Source of the DNA: Spirosoma oryzicola
GTDB lineage: Bacteria > Bacteroidota > Bacteroidia > Cytophagales > Spirosomataceae
DNA: 64,000 bases
Direction of reading: 5' to 3'
Assembly: GCF_021233055.1 (NCBI RefSeq)
Contig: NZ_CP089538.1
Location: 2,310,501 to 2,374,500 of the forward strand
Part shown: positions 24,050 to 33,632 of the stretch, piece after piece
How positions within the stretch are numbered: the stretch's first letter is position 1
How the letters are laid out: the number at the start of each line of letters is the position of its first letter
Made by a program: the position numbers and the translations under genes
The notes under the pieces: model-generated
The model's database searches: none
What the model saw: only the letters and a program-made list of their open reading frames with translations
Told to the model about the DNA's origin: nothing

Positions 24050-24919
24050 TTATCGCTGTTTCACCGCGTTCCAGACCTCCAGCGGACGGTCGGTTGACAT
24101 GATGTCGGCACCGTTTTTGGCGAATTGTTTATACACCTGGTCACCTTTGGCTGCGGCCTGTTTGTCGAGGTTGCCCAATGTACCCAAAATACAGGCAATG
24201 CCTTTCTGATGCAAAAACTGGTATAGTTCAGCGTCGGGTTCTTTGACGCCGACGAACGCCACCATCCGGTTATCGGGAATGCCAAGATCGTGGAGACGGT
24301 CGTACTCAGCCCGGTTCCGAATCGTGACCGAAATCATTAGATTTGGATCGAGTTTGTTGATTTTAGCCGCATCCTGCGCATTGTACGTAATGATGGCCGC
24401 GTAGTCACCCATCCCGGTTTTGCGAACCATATTCACGACTTTCTCGAATGACACGTTTCGCTTGACATCGAGCGTAAACGCTACTTTGCCTTTGCCCCAG
24501 TTGAGTACCTGTTCCAGCGTCGGAATTTTATACGGTGTCACATTGCCCATGTTGTCTTCCAGCCGGAAAGGAGCCAGTTCCGCATAGGTTTTGTCGATCA
24601 GTTTTCCCGTACCAGTCGTTGTTCGGTCCAGGGTGGCGTCGTGCATCATAACCAGCACACTATCTTTTGTCAGGTCGATGTCACATTCGATGATGACCGG
24701 CATTTGTTTCGCCAGATAAGCAAAGGATTCGATGCAGTTTTCGGGGTACCCTTTCAAGTCGCCACCGCCCCGGTGCGCCGAAATCTTGGCGGGACCATGT
24801 TGGGCCTTGTAACTAAAAAAGTCAGGACCGCCACCCGTGGAAATTTTTGTGTAAGTTTTGGGTGAGCAGGTGATCAGACCGAAGGCTAACCCGAGGAATA
24901 AAGCAGGTTTTGTAATCAT
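24050..24919 (-). CDS. Glycerophosphodiester phosphodiesterase family lipoprotein
   Basis: A 289-residue GDPD-type TIM barrel. An SPII signal ends at the lipobox LITC with Cys18 as the acylated residue. Catalytic residues are His49-Arg50 in AHRGGG, metal ligands Glu78 and Asp80 in IIECDID, and His93 in MMHD. It would hydrolyse glycerophosphodiesters to glycerol-3-phosphate and an alcohol at the periplasmic or outer-membrane face. It is monocistronic; about 200 bp separate it from the sulfur operon promoter region. Confidence 0.92.
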   Translation of the reverse strand: MITKPALFLGLAFGLITCSPKTYTKISTGGGPDFFSYKAQHGPAKISAHRGGGDLKGYPENCIESFAYLAKQMPVIIECDIDLTKDSVLVMMHDATLDRTTTGTGKLIDKTYAELAPFRLEDNMGNVTPYKIPTLEQVLNWGKGKVAFTLDVKRNVSFEKVVNMVRKTGMGDYAAIITYNAQDAAKINKLDPNLMISVTIRNRAEYDRLHDLGIPDNRMVAFVGVKEPDAELYQFLHQKGIACILGTLGNLDKQAAAKGDQVYKQFAKNGADIMSTDRPLEVWNAVKQR

Positions 24920-25186
24920 GGATGTAAGGGATTCTGCGTGTTTGCTATTGAAGGCTTTCCAAAGCTGTAACCAACGCAGGAACCGTTCGGGTAAGTCGTG
25001 TTGTTGCTGAAGCAGTGATGTATTCGTTATTCATTCGGTAGCCAGTCTACCAAGCGAGGTCGTAAAAATAAAGCGTCTGGCTTAGAATCCATAACGGCAC
25101 CACGTAGCGTCTTACGGGTCTACTTCATCTTTTATCAGAAACGGGTTTCCGTTTATCGGTGAACCTTCCGCTTAACGAATACGAAA

Positions 25187-26200
25187 ATGATTCCTTTCTC
25201 AGTTCTCGATCTTTCGCCTATTGTTGCGGGCAATACGCCTGCGCAGGCTTTACGCAATTCGCTTGACCTAGCCCAACACGCCGAACAGTTAGGGTATAAC
25301 CGCTACTGGGTTGCTGAACACCACAATATGCCGGGTGTTGCCAGTGCGGCTACATCGGTTGTGATCGGCTACATCGCGGGTGGTACCCAAACGATCCGGG
25401 TAGGAGCGGGAGGGATTATGCTGCCGAACCACTCACCACTGATTATTGCGGAACAATTTGGTACGCTTGAATCGCTGTATCCGGGCCGGATTGATCTGGG
25501 ATTAGGCCGGGCCCCTGGTGCTGATCAGGCCACTGCGCGGGCACTACGCCGGGATGTCAATAACGGCGATAGTTTCCCGCAGGATGTTGTCGAGTTATTG
25601 CAGTATTTTCAGCCGGGCGATACGGATCAACACGTACAGGCCATACCCGGCGTCGATCTGAATGTACCCGTCTGGATTCTGGGTTCGAGCTTGTTTGGTG
25701 CACAGCTGGCCGCGTATTTAGGCTTACCGTATGCGTTTGCTTCGCATTTTTCACCAGCGCAACTGATGCGCGCCCTGGAGGTTTATCGGTCACGGTTCAA
25801 ACCGTCGGCTTACCTGTCCGAACCCTACGCGATGGTAGCGGTCAATGTCGTAGCTGCCGATACCGACCGGGAAGCCGAACGGCTGTTTACGTCGGTACAG
25901 CAACAATTTTTGCACATTCGACGCGGGAAAGCGCGTCAGATGCAGCCGCCGGTTGACGATCTGGCAGCACAGTGGCCGGAGTATGAACTAGCGGGTATCG
26001 AGCAGGTACTAAGCTGCTCGGCGGTTGGCTCTCCTGAAACCGTACAGCGCGGACTAGCTAATCTGATTGAGCAAACCAAGGCGGATGAGCTAATTATTTC
26101 TGCGCCAATTTTCGATCATCAGGCTCGTAAGCATTCCATTGAGATTGCGGCAGGGGTGCGGGCTAATCTGGCCGTTCAGCAGGAGACAGCCTCCGTATAA
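25187..26200 (+). CDS. Luciferase-like flavin-dependent monooxygenase (MsnO8-type)
   Basis: A 337-residue bacterial-luciferase-fold (TIM barrel) protein. The N-terminus [19 protein letters not shown], the [14 protein letters not shown] region and the phosphate-contacting segment [13 protein letters not shown] are typical of the MsnO8/YhbW group of LLM class oxidoreductases, which use reduced flavin. The substrate is unknown. It is monocistronic and followed by a strong hairpin terminator. Confidence 0.88.
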   Translation: MIPFSVLDLSPIVAGNTPAQALRNSLDLAQHAEQLGYNRYWVAEHHNMPGVASAATSVVIGYIAGGTQTIRVGAGGIMLPNHSPLIIAEQFGTLESLYPGRIDLGLGRAPGADQATARALRRDVNNGDSFPQDVVELLQYFQPGDTDQHVQAIPGVDLNVPVWILGSSLFGAQLAAYLGLPYAFASHFSPAQLMRALEVYRSRFKPSAYLSEPYAMVAVNVVAADTDREAERLFTSVQQQFLHIRRGKARQMQPPVDDLAAQWPEYELAGIEQVLSCSAVGSPETVQRGLANLIEQTKADELIISAPIFDHQARKHSIEIAAGVRANLAVQQETASV

Positions 26201-26226
26201 AGTAGAGGTAGCTAGCAACTAATCAG

Positions 26227-26272
26227 GGGTTTCTGGGCAGCAACGTACATGCACGTTGCTGCCCAGAAACCC
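26227..26272 (+). terminator. Intrinsic terminator, 20-bp stem
   Basis: Perfect 20-bp arms (GGGTTTCTGGGCAGCAACGT and complement) with a 6-nt loop, followed by TTTTT on the plus strand. It sits between two converging genes, 26 bp after the luciferase-like gene. Confidence 0.85.
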
Positions 26273-26287
26273 TTTTTCGTAACCTGC

Positions 26288-27373
26288 TTAGAAAGTCATT
26301 CCGCCTAAAAACTGAAACCCTTTCGTATCGTCGCCGTAGGCTTTTACGTCAAAACCGACGGTGATGCCACTGTTGAACCGGTAGAGCAAACCATATTTCT
26401 GATACGTTGCTGGTCTGTAAGGCCGGGGACGCACGACGTTCCAACCCATGTGGGCCGTAAATAGGTAACGACCCTGCCAAAACTCGTAACCGGCTAGCAG
26501 TGTCGCCTGACGGTAGTTTTGATCCTTGTAACGCCAGCGCTTTACCTGCTCTTTAAAATACAGATCGTCAACGAGTTCAACGCCCCCCGATAGAACATGG
26601 GACTGGCTAAGCCGATAACCACCGAGTAATTTGAGGCCAAACATGGGCAAGGCCATTTCCGGGCTTTCTGGACTTTCGGGCAACACGCGAATCGAGCTCA
26701 TCAATAAAGCGTGAGCGATCCAGCGACGAACCAATGGAGAATGCTTCCATAGCCGCGTGTTTGGGTACGTGGGTTTGTTCGTAGAGTAAACCAAGCCTAC
26801 GGCAAGGCTCGGGATGTTCATTCCCTGATTGGGCTGGCGTGTTCCGGCGTTTGAAATGTGGTTGTAATGGGCCGATAGATTTACGTGGACACGATCTGTA
26901 AGTTGATAATAACCGTTGAGGCTCGCGCCGATCATGCTGCTAATCGGTAAGCTGAAGTATTGATTGGTCGGATTCGTTTCGGGATCATAAACGCGAGTCA
27001 GGTACGTCAGACCGATCGAACCACGGACAGACAGATTGAATCGACGACGGTACAGGATCATCGGTTCAAAGAAAAAACCGGCCCCAGCTGTGCGCCCTAA
27101 TGCAATTGGATTACGGAAAGCAATGTAATTGGCGTAAACGCCTGTTCTGGCAAAGCAGTTGCACTGTTCCCAAGTCTTCCGCTGAACCCCTAACCAACTG
27201 TAGTCAAGCTCGATACTCTGCGGTACGTTTCCCGTTGACGGAACCACCTGATCGGGTGCGTATAGCCCCTGGTGTAATTTTATGACGAATTGACGATTGA
27301 CTAAGCTTGAATCAGATTGAGCGATCACCCACCCCGGAAATAACAAAGCTATATACAGTATACATTTTACCAT
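26288..27373 (-). CDS. PagL-like lipid A deacylase/acyloxyacyl hydrolase family outer-membrane protein
   Basis: A 361-residue exported protein: signal peptide cleaved near VIAQ, then alternating hydrophobic strands and a terminal Phe (GGMTF), as in outer-membrane beta barrels. HISNAG (His172, Ser174, Asn175) matches the His-x-Ser-Asn active site of PagL, which removes the 3-O acyl chain of lipid A. It is longer than the ~150-residue barrel of Pseudomonas PagL; the C-terminal half continues as further strands. The catalytic motif is seen; the lipid A substrate is inferred. Confidence 0.72.
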   Translation of the reverse strand: MVKCILYIALLFPGWVIAQSDSSLVNRQFVIKLHQGLYAPDQVVPSTGNVPQSIELDYSWLGVQRKTWEQCNCFARTGVYANYIAFRNPIALGRTAGAGFFFEPMILYRRRFNLSVRGSIGLTYLTRVYDPETNPTNQYFSLPISSMIGASLNGYYQLTDRVHVNLSAHYNHISNAGTRQPNQGMNIPSLAVGLVYSTNKPTYPNTRLWKHSPLVRRWIAHALLMSSIRVLPESPESPEMALPMFGLKLLGGYRLSQSHVLSGGVELVDDLYFKEQVKRWRYKDQNYRQATLLAGYEFWQGRYLFTAHMGWNVVRPRPYRPATYQKYGLLYRFNSGITVGFDVKAYGDDTKGFQFLGGMTF

Positions 27374-27617
27374 GATAGTTACAATGTAAATACATTATTG
27401 CTATAATTATTAATATGTATACGTAAAAAATGTTGTTTTGCTGTAATATATAAACAAAGATATTTTATAAGTTAAATGAATTCTTGGTAAAGTTTGATTT
27501 TGCAGAGCGCATCAGTTTTAAAGTGAGAATAGATTCCTATGTGAAGTAACACGGTAATTGAAATGCCAACCGTAGCGTATTGAAACGAATGCCGTTGTGT
27601 AACCAGGGCTTCAACAC
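27374..27617. other. AT-rich intergenic stretch without a gene
   Basis: Between the PagL-like gene and the leuS-side palindrome. The first ~110 bp are very AT-rich and hold no exact TAnnTTTG motif for the minus-strand gene. No ORF of convincing composition is seen. Confidence 0.5.
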
Positions 27618-27680
27618 GTCGGCGGGTCCGTTTGGTGGTGTCGGTTTCTGAAACCGACACCACCAAACGGACCCGCCGAC
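27618..27680. repeat. Extended family A palindrome, 30-bp perfect arms
   Basis: A perfect 30-bp inverted repeat with a 3-nt loop (CTG). The central part is the family A arm GTGGTGTCGGTTT; the outer 17 bp of each arm (GTCGGCGGGTCCGTTTG) are extra. It lies 44 bp past the leuS stop codon on the minus strand and is not followed by a T-tract. Confidence 0.9.
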
Positions 27681-27724
27681 ACTAATCCATACTATCAAAA
27701 GGTTATTTTTAGATTGCCTTCTGA

Positions 27725-30580
27725 TTAAATCACAACGTTGACGATCCGTTTTGGCACGACAACCACTTTCTTCGGTGATTTACCTTCCAGCCATTTTTGT
27801 ACGGTCGCGTCGGCCAGTACTTCCTGTTCGATCTCGCCCGGAGCGCGGTCGACGGCAAAACTGATCGTGGTCCGAACTTTCCCATTGATCTGGATCGGGT
27901 AGTCGAAGGCGTCTTCGACCAGGAAGTTCGGGTTGAACTTGGGAAACGCAGCTTCGGAAATTGTACCCGGCGCATTGCCTAACGCAGCCCAAAGTTCTTC
28001 GGTAATGTGCGGTGCGTACGGCGACAGCAGCAAAACCAGATCCTGTAAAATAGCGCGTTTGTGACAGTTGAGCGTTGCTAGTTCGTTGACGCAGACCATG
28101 AACGCGCTTACCGACGTATTGAACGAATAACTTTCAATGTCGTTTTCGGCCTTCTGGATGGTTTTGTGCAGCACTTTCAACTCGGCTGGCGTCGGTTGTT
28201 CATCCATTACGATCCACTGGCTTTCTCCGGCTGCGTTATCTTTATAAAACAACCGCCAGAACTTGCGGATAAAACGCGAAACGCCGTCGATACCGTTTGT
28301 ATTCCAGGGTTTTGCCTGCTCCAGCGGGCCGAGGAACATTTCGTACAGCCGCAGTACGTCCGCGCCGTATTTCTCCACGATCATGTCGGGATTGACGACG
28401 TTGAACTTCGACTTCGACATCTTTTCAACCTCCGCACCAACGATATAACGACCGTCCGGCTCGGTGATGAACTCCGCATTTTCGGTCAGATCCGGGCGTG
28501 CTTTTTTGAATGCCTCAATGTCCAGAACGTCGTTCTCAACGATATTGACATCAACGTGCAACGGCGTTACTTCCTGATCGCCAACCTGGTTCAGCGACAC
28601 AAAAACAGGCCGGGTACCTTCGACGCCCGTACCCTTCAACCGATACGCAAAATTGCTCCGGCCCTGAATCATGCCCTGGTTAATGAGCTTTTTGAACGGC
28701 TCTTCCTGGGGTACGTAGCCACGATCTTTCAGGAATTTATTCCAGAAGCGGCTGTAAAGCAGGTGACCCGTAGCGTGCTCGGTACCGCCGATGTATAGGT
28801 CAACGTTCTGCCAGTAATCGATGGACTGCTTCGAGGCAAAAGCCGTGTCGTTTTGCGGGTCCATGTACCGATACCAGTACCACGACGAACCCGCCCAACC
28901 GGGCATGGTGCTTAGTTCGTACTCGTGTTCGCCTTTGTATTTCCAACCTTCGGCGCGTCCCAGCGGGGGCTCGCCGGTTTCGGTAGGCAGATACTTGTCG
29001 ATGGCGGGCAGTTCCAGCGGTAGCGCACTCTCGTCAATTAAATACGGCAATCGACCCGTCGAACCGCCCTCTTTAAAATATACGGGGACGGGTTCGCCCC
29101 AGTAGCGTTGACGGCTAAATACCGCGTCGCGCATCCGGTAGTTAATCTTTCCACGGCCCAAACCCCGTTCTTCGAGCCACGCAATCAAGACTGCGGTTGC
29201 TTCTTTGTAGGTAAGCCCGTTGATAATGCCGGAGTTGATGTAATGACCTTCTTTGGTGTTATCCGCCTGCTGGTCAATGTCTTTCTGCGCGTCCAGAATT
29301 GGAATAATCGGCAGATTGAAGTGGGTTGCAAAAGTCCAGTCGCGTTGGTCGCCCGACGGAACGGCCATCACCGCACCCGTACCGTAACCCGCCAGTACGT
29401 AGTCGGCTAGATAGATGGGGACGGCTTCACCGCTCAGCGGATTGACGCAGTAGCTACCCGTGAACACCCCCGAAACGGCTTTAGTATCGGCCATCCGGTC
29501 GCGTTCGGAGCGGAGCTTAGCCGCGTTTACATACGCCGTTACGGCTTCCTGCTGTTCGGGCGTTGTCAGGGCCGGTACCAGTTCATGTTCGGGAGCCAGT
29601 ACCATAAACGTAACACCGTAAATAGTATCGACGCGGGTCGTGAACACTTCAATGTTCGACGTGGGTATGGAAACAGCTTCACCGCCAAGTTGCTGCGTCG
29701 AACGAATCGGAAATTTAACGCTGGCTCCGACCGATTTGCCGATCCAGTTGCGCTGTTGTTCTTTGATCGATTCCGTCCAGTCGATGGTATCCAGGCCGGT
29801 CAGCAAGCGGTCGGCATAGGCCGTAATGCGCATCATCCACTGGCGCATGAGCTTTTGCTCGACCGGATAACCACCACGCTCCGAAACGCCGTCTTTCACT
29901 TCGTCGTTGGCCAGTACCGTACCCAGGGCCGGACACCAGTTCACCACCGCGTCGGCCAGGAAAGTCAGGCGGTATTTTAAGGTGATCTCGTAGGATTCCC
30001 GGGTCGACAGGGCGTTCCACTCGGCGGCTGTAAACGTTGGAGCGTCCTCGTCACAAACTGCATTGACATCGGTGGTGCCGTTGGTGGCAAACTTGTCCGT
30101 CAGCGTTTCGATAGGCTCCGCCCGGTTGGTGTCCTTGTTGTACCAGCTGCGGAACAACTCCATGAAAATCCACTGCGTCCATTTGTAATACGATGGATCG
30201 GACGTACGAACTTCCCGGCTCCAGTCATAACTGAAACCGATGTTTTTGAGTTGTTCGATGTACCGGGCCAGATTCTGCTCGGTCGTCACCGCTGGATGCT
30301 GACCCGTTTGAATGGCATACTGCTCAGCGGGAAGTCCGAACGAGTCGAATCCCATCGGATGCAGCACGTTGTAGCCCTTGAGTCGCTTGTAACGCGCCAC
30401 AATGTCGGATGCGATATAGCCGAGTGGGTGCCCAACGTGCAGGCCCGCGCCCGATGGATACGGAAACATGTCGAGTACGTAGTACTTCGGTTTATCCGTC
30501 TGTTCTGCTGGTTTGTAGGTATGGTTATCGTCCCAGAACCGTTGCCATTTCTGCTCGGTCTGGCGGTGATTATACTCCAT
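27725..30580 (-). CDS. leuS: Leucyl-tRNA synthetase
   Basis: A 951-residue class Ia synthetase. The HIGH signature appears as LHVGHPLGY after FPYPSGAG, the KMSKS loop as [10 protein letters not shown], and the CP1 editing domain lies between them with the Thr-rich segment [11 protein letters not shown] start at 30580 gives [16 protein letters not shown]; the in-frame upstream extension of 31 residues has no family support, and the promoter candidate at 30613 lies inside it. The gene is divergent from the FabH homologue. Length is larger than E. coli LeuS (860), as is common in Bacteroidota. Confidence 0.97.
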   Translation of the reverse strand: MEYNHRQTEQKWQRFWDDNHTYKPAEQTDKPKYYVLDMFPYPSGAGLHVGHPLGYIASDIVARYKRLKGYNVLHPMGFDSFGLPAEQYAIQTGQHPAVTTEQNLARYIEQLKNIGFSYDWSREVRTSDPSYYKWTQWIFMELFRSWYNKDTNRAEPIETLTDKFATNGTTDVNAVCDEDAPTFTAAEWNALSTRESYEITLKYRLTFLADAVVNWCPALGTVLANDEVKDGVSERGGYPVEQKLMRQWMMRITAYADRLLTGLDTIDWTESIKEQQRNWIGKSVGASVKFPIRSTQQLGGEAVSIPTSNIEVFTTRVDTIYGVTFMVLAPEHELVPALTTPEQQEAVTAYVNAAKLRSERDRMADTKAVSGVFTGSYCVNPLSGEAVPIYLADYVLAGYGTGAVMAVPSGDQRDWTFATHFNLPIIPILDAQKDIDQQADNTKEGHYINSGIINGLTYKEATAVLIAWLEERGLGRGKINYRMRDAVFSRQRYWGEPVPVYFKEGGSTGRLPYLIDESALPLELPAIDKYLPTETGEPPLGRAEGWKYKGEHEYELSTMPGWAGSSWYWYRYMDPQNDTAFASKQSIDYWQNVDLYIGGTEHATGHLLYSRFWNKFLKDRGYVPQEEPFKKLINQGMIQGRSNFAYRLKGTGVEGTRPVFVSLNQVGDQEVTPLHVDVNIVENDVLDIEAFKKARPDLTENAEFITEPDGRYIVGAEVEKMSKSKFNVVNPDMIVEKYGADVLRLYEMFLGPLEQAKPWNTNGIDGVSRFIRKFWRLFYKDNAAGESQWIVMDEQPTPAELKVLHKTIQKAENDIESYSFNTSVSAFMVCVNELATLNCHKRAILQDLVLLLSPYAPHITEELWAALGNAPGTISEAAFPKFNPNFLVEDAFDYPIQINGKVRTTISFAVDRAPGEIEQEVLADATVQKWLEGKSPKKVVVVPKRIVNVVI

Positions 30581-30612
30581 GTTAACGAATGAAATTGCTG
30601 CGAAAGAATGGG

Positions 30613-30620
30613 CAAAGATA
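30613..30620 (-). promoter_or_regulatory. leuS promoter, -7 element
   Basis: TATCTTTG on the minus strand fits TAnnTTTG exactly, giving a leader of about 28 nt to the ATG at 30580 and supporting that start. The -33 box is weak. Confidence 0.55.
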
Positions 30621-30635
30621 CCAAATTTTGACCGT

Positions 30636-30668
30636 TTTGGCTGCCGCCCATCAATGAGGTGTCTTTTG
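30636..30668 (+). promoter_or_regulatory. Candidate promoter for the FabH homologue
   Basis: TTTG at 30636-30639, a 20-bp spacer, then TGTCTTTTG at 30660-30668, close to TAnnTTTG. It lies 15 bp before the ATG at 30684 and is back-to-back with the leuS promoter. Confidence 0.4.
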
Positions 30669-30683
30669 TCCAATTAGTACGAA

Positions 30684-31727
30684 ATGAAAAGTGCGCGAAT
30701 TGCTGGCTTAGGGTATTACGTTCCCGAACGGGTTGTGCCTAATGTCGAACTGGCTCCGCTGGTGAATGTGTCGGATGAATGGATTCAGGGACGAACCGGA
30801 ATCGAACAACGGCATTACCGCAAAAAACACGGTGAAACGACCACGACGATGGGCGCGGCAGCCGCTCGCATTGCTATCGACCGGGCCGGAATCTTGCCGT
30901 CAGATGTCGATTTTATCATTTTCGCGACCCTGAGCCCCGACTATTATTTTCCCGGCAACGGTGTTTTGCTGCAACGCGAGCTAGGCATCACGCACCGGGC
31001 GATGGGGGCGCTGGATATCCGAAACCAGTGCTCAGGCTTTATTTACGCTTTATCCATTGCCGACCAGTTCGTTAAAACGGGTAAGTACAAAAACGTGCTG
31101 ATCGTCGGAGCCGAGACACACTCGCGGAGTCTGGACTTTTCGCCGACGGGCCGCGACGTAACGATTTTGTTTGGTGACGGGGCTGGAGCCGCCGTCATTC
31201 AACCCTGTGACGAACCCGGTCGCGGTATTCTGACTACCCATCTCCACGCCGACGGTACCTACGCGGAGGAACTGGCCTGTTTCAATCCGGGTGCCCACGG
31301 TGGTTATTATCTTGAAAAAGATTCGTTACGCTTCACCGAGGAGGAAATTAGTAGCATTGCCGAACACGACGATCATGCCGGTTTGCCGTACATGAACGGG
31401 CAGACGGTGCTGCGCCACGCCGTAACGCGCTTTCCCGAAGTCATTGGCGAAGCACTGGACGAGATGAATCTATTGCCAAAAGACATTGACCTGCTGGTGC
31501 CGCATCAGGCGAATCTGCGCATTGCCCAACTGGTACAGAAGCGGCTGGGCTTATCCGATGAGAAAGTGTTTAACAACATCCACAAGTTTGGCAATACCAC
31601 GGCGGCTTCCATTCCCATTGCTCTGTGTGAAGCCTGGGAGCAAGGAAAAATCGAGGATGGTGCTTTACTTTGCGTAGCCGCATTTGGAAGCGGTTTTACG
31701 TGGGGTTCGGCCCTGATTCGGTGGTAG
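30684..31727 (+). CDS. 3-oxoacyl-ACP synthase III (FabH/KAS III) homologue
   Basis: A 347-residue thiolase-fold condensing enzyme with the KAS III Cys-His-Asn triad: Cys116 in IRNQCSGF, His274 in VPHQANLRI and Asn304 in KFGNTTAAS. Such enzymes condense an acyl-CoA with malonyl-ACP. No other fatty-acid genes are near, so it may be an accessory starter-unit enzyme rather than the housekeeping FabH. The stop codon is followed immediately, with no gap, by the ATG of the large membrane protein, so the two are cotranscribed. Confidence 0.9.
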   Translation: MKSARIAGLGYYVPERVVPNVELAPLVNVSDEWIQGRTGIEQRHYRKKHGETTTTMGAAAARIAIDRAGILPSDVDFIIFATLSPDYYFPGNGVLLQRELGITHRAMGALDIRNQCSGFIYALSIADQFVKTGKYKNVLIVGAETHSRSLDFSPTGRDVTILFGDGAGAAVIQPCDEPGRGILTTHLHADGTYAEELACFNPGAHGGYYLEKDSLRFTEEEISSIAEHDDHAGLPYMNGQTVLRHAVTRFPEVIGEALDEMNLLPKDIDLLVPHQANLRIAQLVQKRLGLSDEKVFNNIHKFGNTTAASIPIALCEAWEQGKIEDGALLCVAAFGSGFTWGSALIRW

Positions 31728-33509
31728 ATGAGCAAAAAGATCGGTTGGTATATTGGCATTGTAATCCTGACGGCTGGACTGGGAAGTCTGGCCGTTGGCA
31801 ATTTTAGCGTCCCACTATCCGATGGCAACGACACGGATCAGTACGAATACGTTGGGTATTTCTTTGGTAAGAATCTAAACCTGTGGCCGTTCCCTCAACT
31901 GAATCTGCTAAATACGCAAAGTTTTTATCCGTACGGTTTAAATCAGGTCTTCCTGGATTGGGGCTTCGAGCGTGATTACTGGTATGCACTCTGTTACCGG
32001 CTGTTTGATGGCCCCGGTCCGTACCTCCAGTTTTATTACGTCTACAGTTTAGTCGTTGCGGCTATCGGCACGTTTGCCCTGATTGCGCCCCGGTTTGGCC
32101 TGGCGAAAGCGTTTGTGTTTGGCTTGATTGTTTCGGTGTTTAACTTCTATGCCATCTGGAAGTTTCCCGTGCACATGAACGTCTGCGTCGATCATTGGAC
32201 GGTGCTGTGCATGGTGGCGACGTATCGGCTGTTGCTGGACGTGCTGGACAAAAAAAACGTTTCGCTTGCTTACTGGCTATTCTGGGTGTGGCTGCATCTT
32301 CAGGTGCTCGGTCAGGAACTGGGTTATGTAGCTGGATTTGCCCTGACGCTAATGACTCTGACGGTCCCTGTACTGGCGGTGGCATTGTACCGGCAATTTC
32401 CTCAGCCGGGCCGATGGATGATGCTTTTTCGGACCTACGTGCGCGATCAGTGGAACCACCAGTTCGTTGTCGTAACAGTGGCTCTAACGCTCATTGTTGT
32501 GAGTGCCTGGCTGTATCTGCCGTTGACCTTGCAGATTGCGTTTACCGCCTGGGAATTTGATTTTGGCGCTGTGCCCGAACTCAGGGCTTGGTCGCACCCG
32601 TTGCGGTTGCTTATTCCGCATCTGCCCGGTCTGCATACGTTTGCCTTCGATTACAAACCATATCTGCGGGACACCTTTGAAAGCTACGCGCAAGGAAGTC
32701 CGGGATTGTACTTGGTTGTTTTAGCCGTTCTGGGCTGGTGGCAGATTCGCCGACGCGTGGCGCTGTGGCTGCCGGTGGTAACCATGCTGATCTTTTGTCT
32801 GCTTTATCATCCGGTATTGATACCAACGCTGAAACTGTTTCCCTGGTTTAGTTTCAACCGACATGGCGGGCGAGCCAGTTTGATTTACCCCGTTTTGCTA
32901 GGGCTTCTGGCATTGCCTATAAGACCATCACGTAGCCCATTGGCTCTTGGTCTAAGCGTGGTGTTAAGTGTCCTTATGGCAGCAGAGTGGTATACGGGCT
33001 ACAGCCAACGGTTGCGCATGCCTGTCAACGTAGCCTCGGAAAGTTTGATGCAGTATTGCGCCGTAGTGAAGCAGCAACCCGGCGTAGCGGTACTCGATTG
33101 GCCATTTTGCGCCGTGGGGGCCGACGGGGTAGGAGCAAAAGAAGGACTTTGCCCTTATTACGACCAGCAAAATGCGGTTTTTACCTTTCGCCGTTTTTAC
33201 GACAAAAGTGTTGTTGGGCAATACTTTGGCCGCTTGCACCCGACCCATATTCAGCCGTTTCTGCGCGACGAATGGCCCCGGTTGTTACGGCCCGGCTATG
33301 CATTTACCGGACAGGACTGGCAATTTCTGGATGCGTTTCTGCGGACCAATCACTTCGCTGGCATCAACCTCTATCCCGATCTGCTAACAGCCGATCAGGT
33401 GGGCGAATTCTACCGGCGATACGGGCGTCCAATCGCCGAAACACGCTTTCCGGCAGCGGGGCGTGTCGTATTTATTCCGCTACGAAATAAGGCAAAAAAT
33501 ACGCTTTGA
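31728..33509 (+). CDS. Large polytopic membrane protein, possibly GT-C-like
   Basis: A 593-residue protein with about ten hydrophobic segments over the first ~430 residues and a ~160-residue soluble C-terminal part. The first loop between helices 1 and 2 has the acidic stretch LSDGNDTDQYEY followed by a YPYG-type region. This recalls polyprenyl-sugar-dependent GT-C glycosyltransferases and uncharacterised bacterial membrane proteins. I cannot assign a family. The start abuts the stop of the FabH homologue, so the pair may act in envelope lipid or glycan modification (inference). Confidence 0.65.
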   Translation: MSKKIGWYIGIVILTAGLGSLAVGNFSVPLSDGNDTDQYEYVGYFFGKNLNLWPFPQLNLLNTQSFYPYGLNQVFLDWGFERDYWYALCYRLFDGPGPYLQFYYVYSLVVAAIGTFALIAPRFGLAKAFVFGLIVSVFNFYAIWKFPVHMNVCVDHWTVLCMVATYRLLLDVLDKKNVSLAYWLFWVWLHLQVLGQELGYVAGFALTLMTLTVPVLAVALYRQFPQPGRWMMLFRTYVRDQWNHQFVVVTVALTLIVVSAWLYLPLTLQIAFTAWEFDFGAVPELRAWSHPLRLLIPHLPGLHTFAFDYKPYLRDTFESYAQGSPGLYLVVLAVLGWWQIRRRVALWLPVVTMLIFCLLYHPVLIPTLKLFPWFSFNRHGGRASLIYPVLLGLLALPIRPSRSPLALGLSVVLSVLMAAEWYTGYSQRLRMPVNVASESLMQYCAVVKQQPGVAVLDWPFCAVGADGVGAKEGLCPYYDQQNAVFTFRRFYDKSVVGQYFGRLHPTHIQPFLRDEWPRLLRPGYAFTGQDWQFLDAFLRTNHFAGINLYPDLLTADQVGEFYRRYGRPIAETRFPAAGRVVFIPLRNKAKNTL

Positions 33510-33632
33510 AATGACACGTTTTGACCCTGATTTGCGTATTGTTAGTATAAGCAAGTCCTTGGGAAAGAACCGCATGATTTGAACGTATACGCATTTTATT
33601 CTCGTTTCATTTCTCCGAATTCATACGTATTC

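Noticed and set aside
27472..27666. A 64-codon minus-strand ORF reaching into the 27.6-kb palindrome
   Set aside because: AT-rich, runs through a perfect inverted repeat and has no motif.
28166..28798. A 210-codon plus-strand ORF inside leuS
   Set aside because: Antisense shadow of leuS with no family motif or promoter.
30581..30673. Longer N-terminus for LeuS
   Set aside because: It would place the exact TAnnTTTG promoter inside the coding region; [13 protein letters not shown] is the usual LeuS start.
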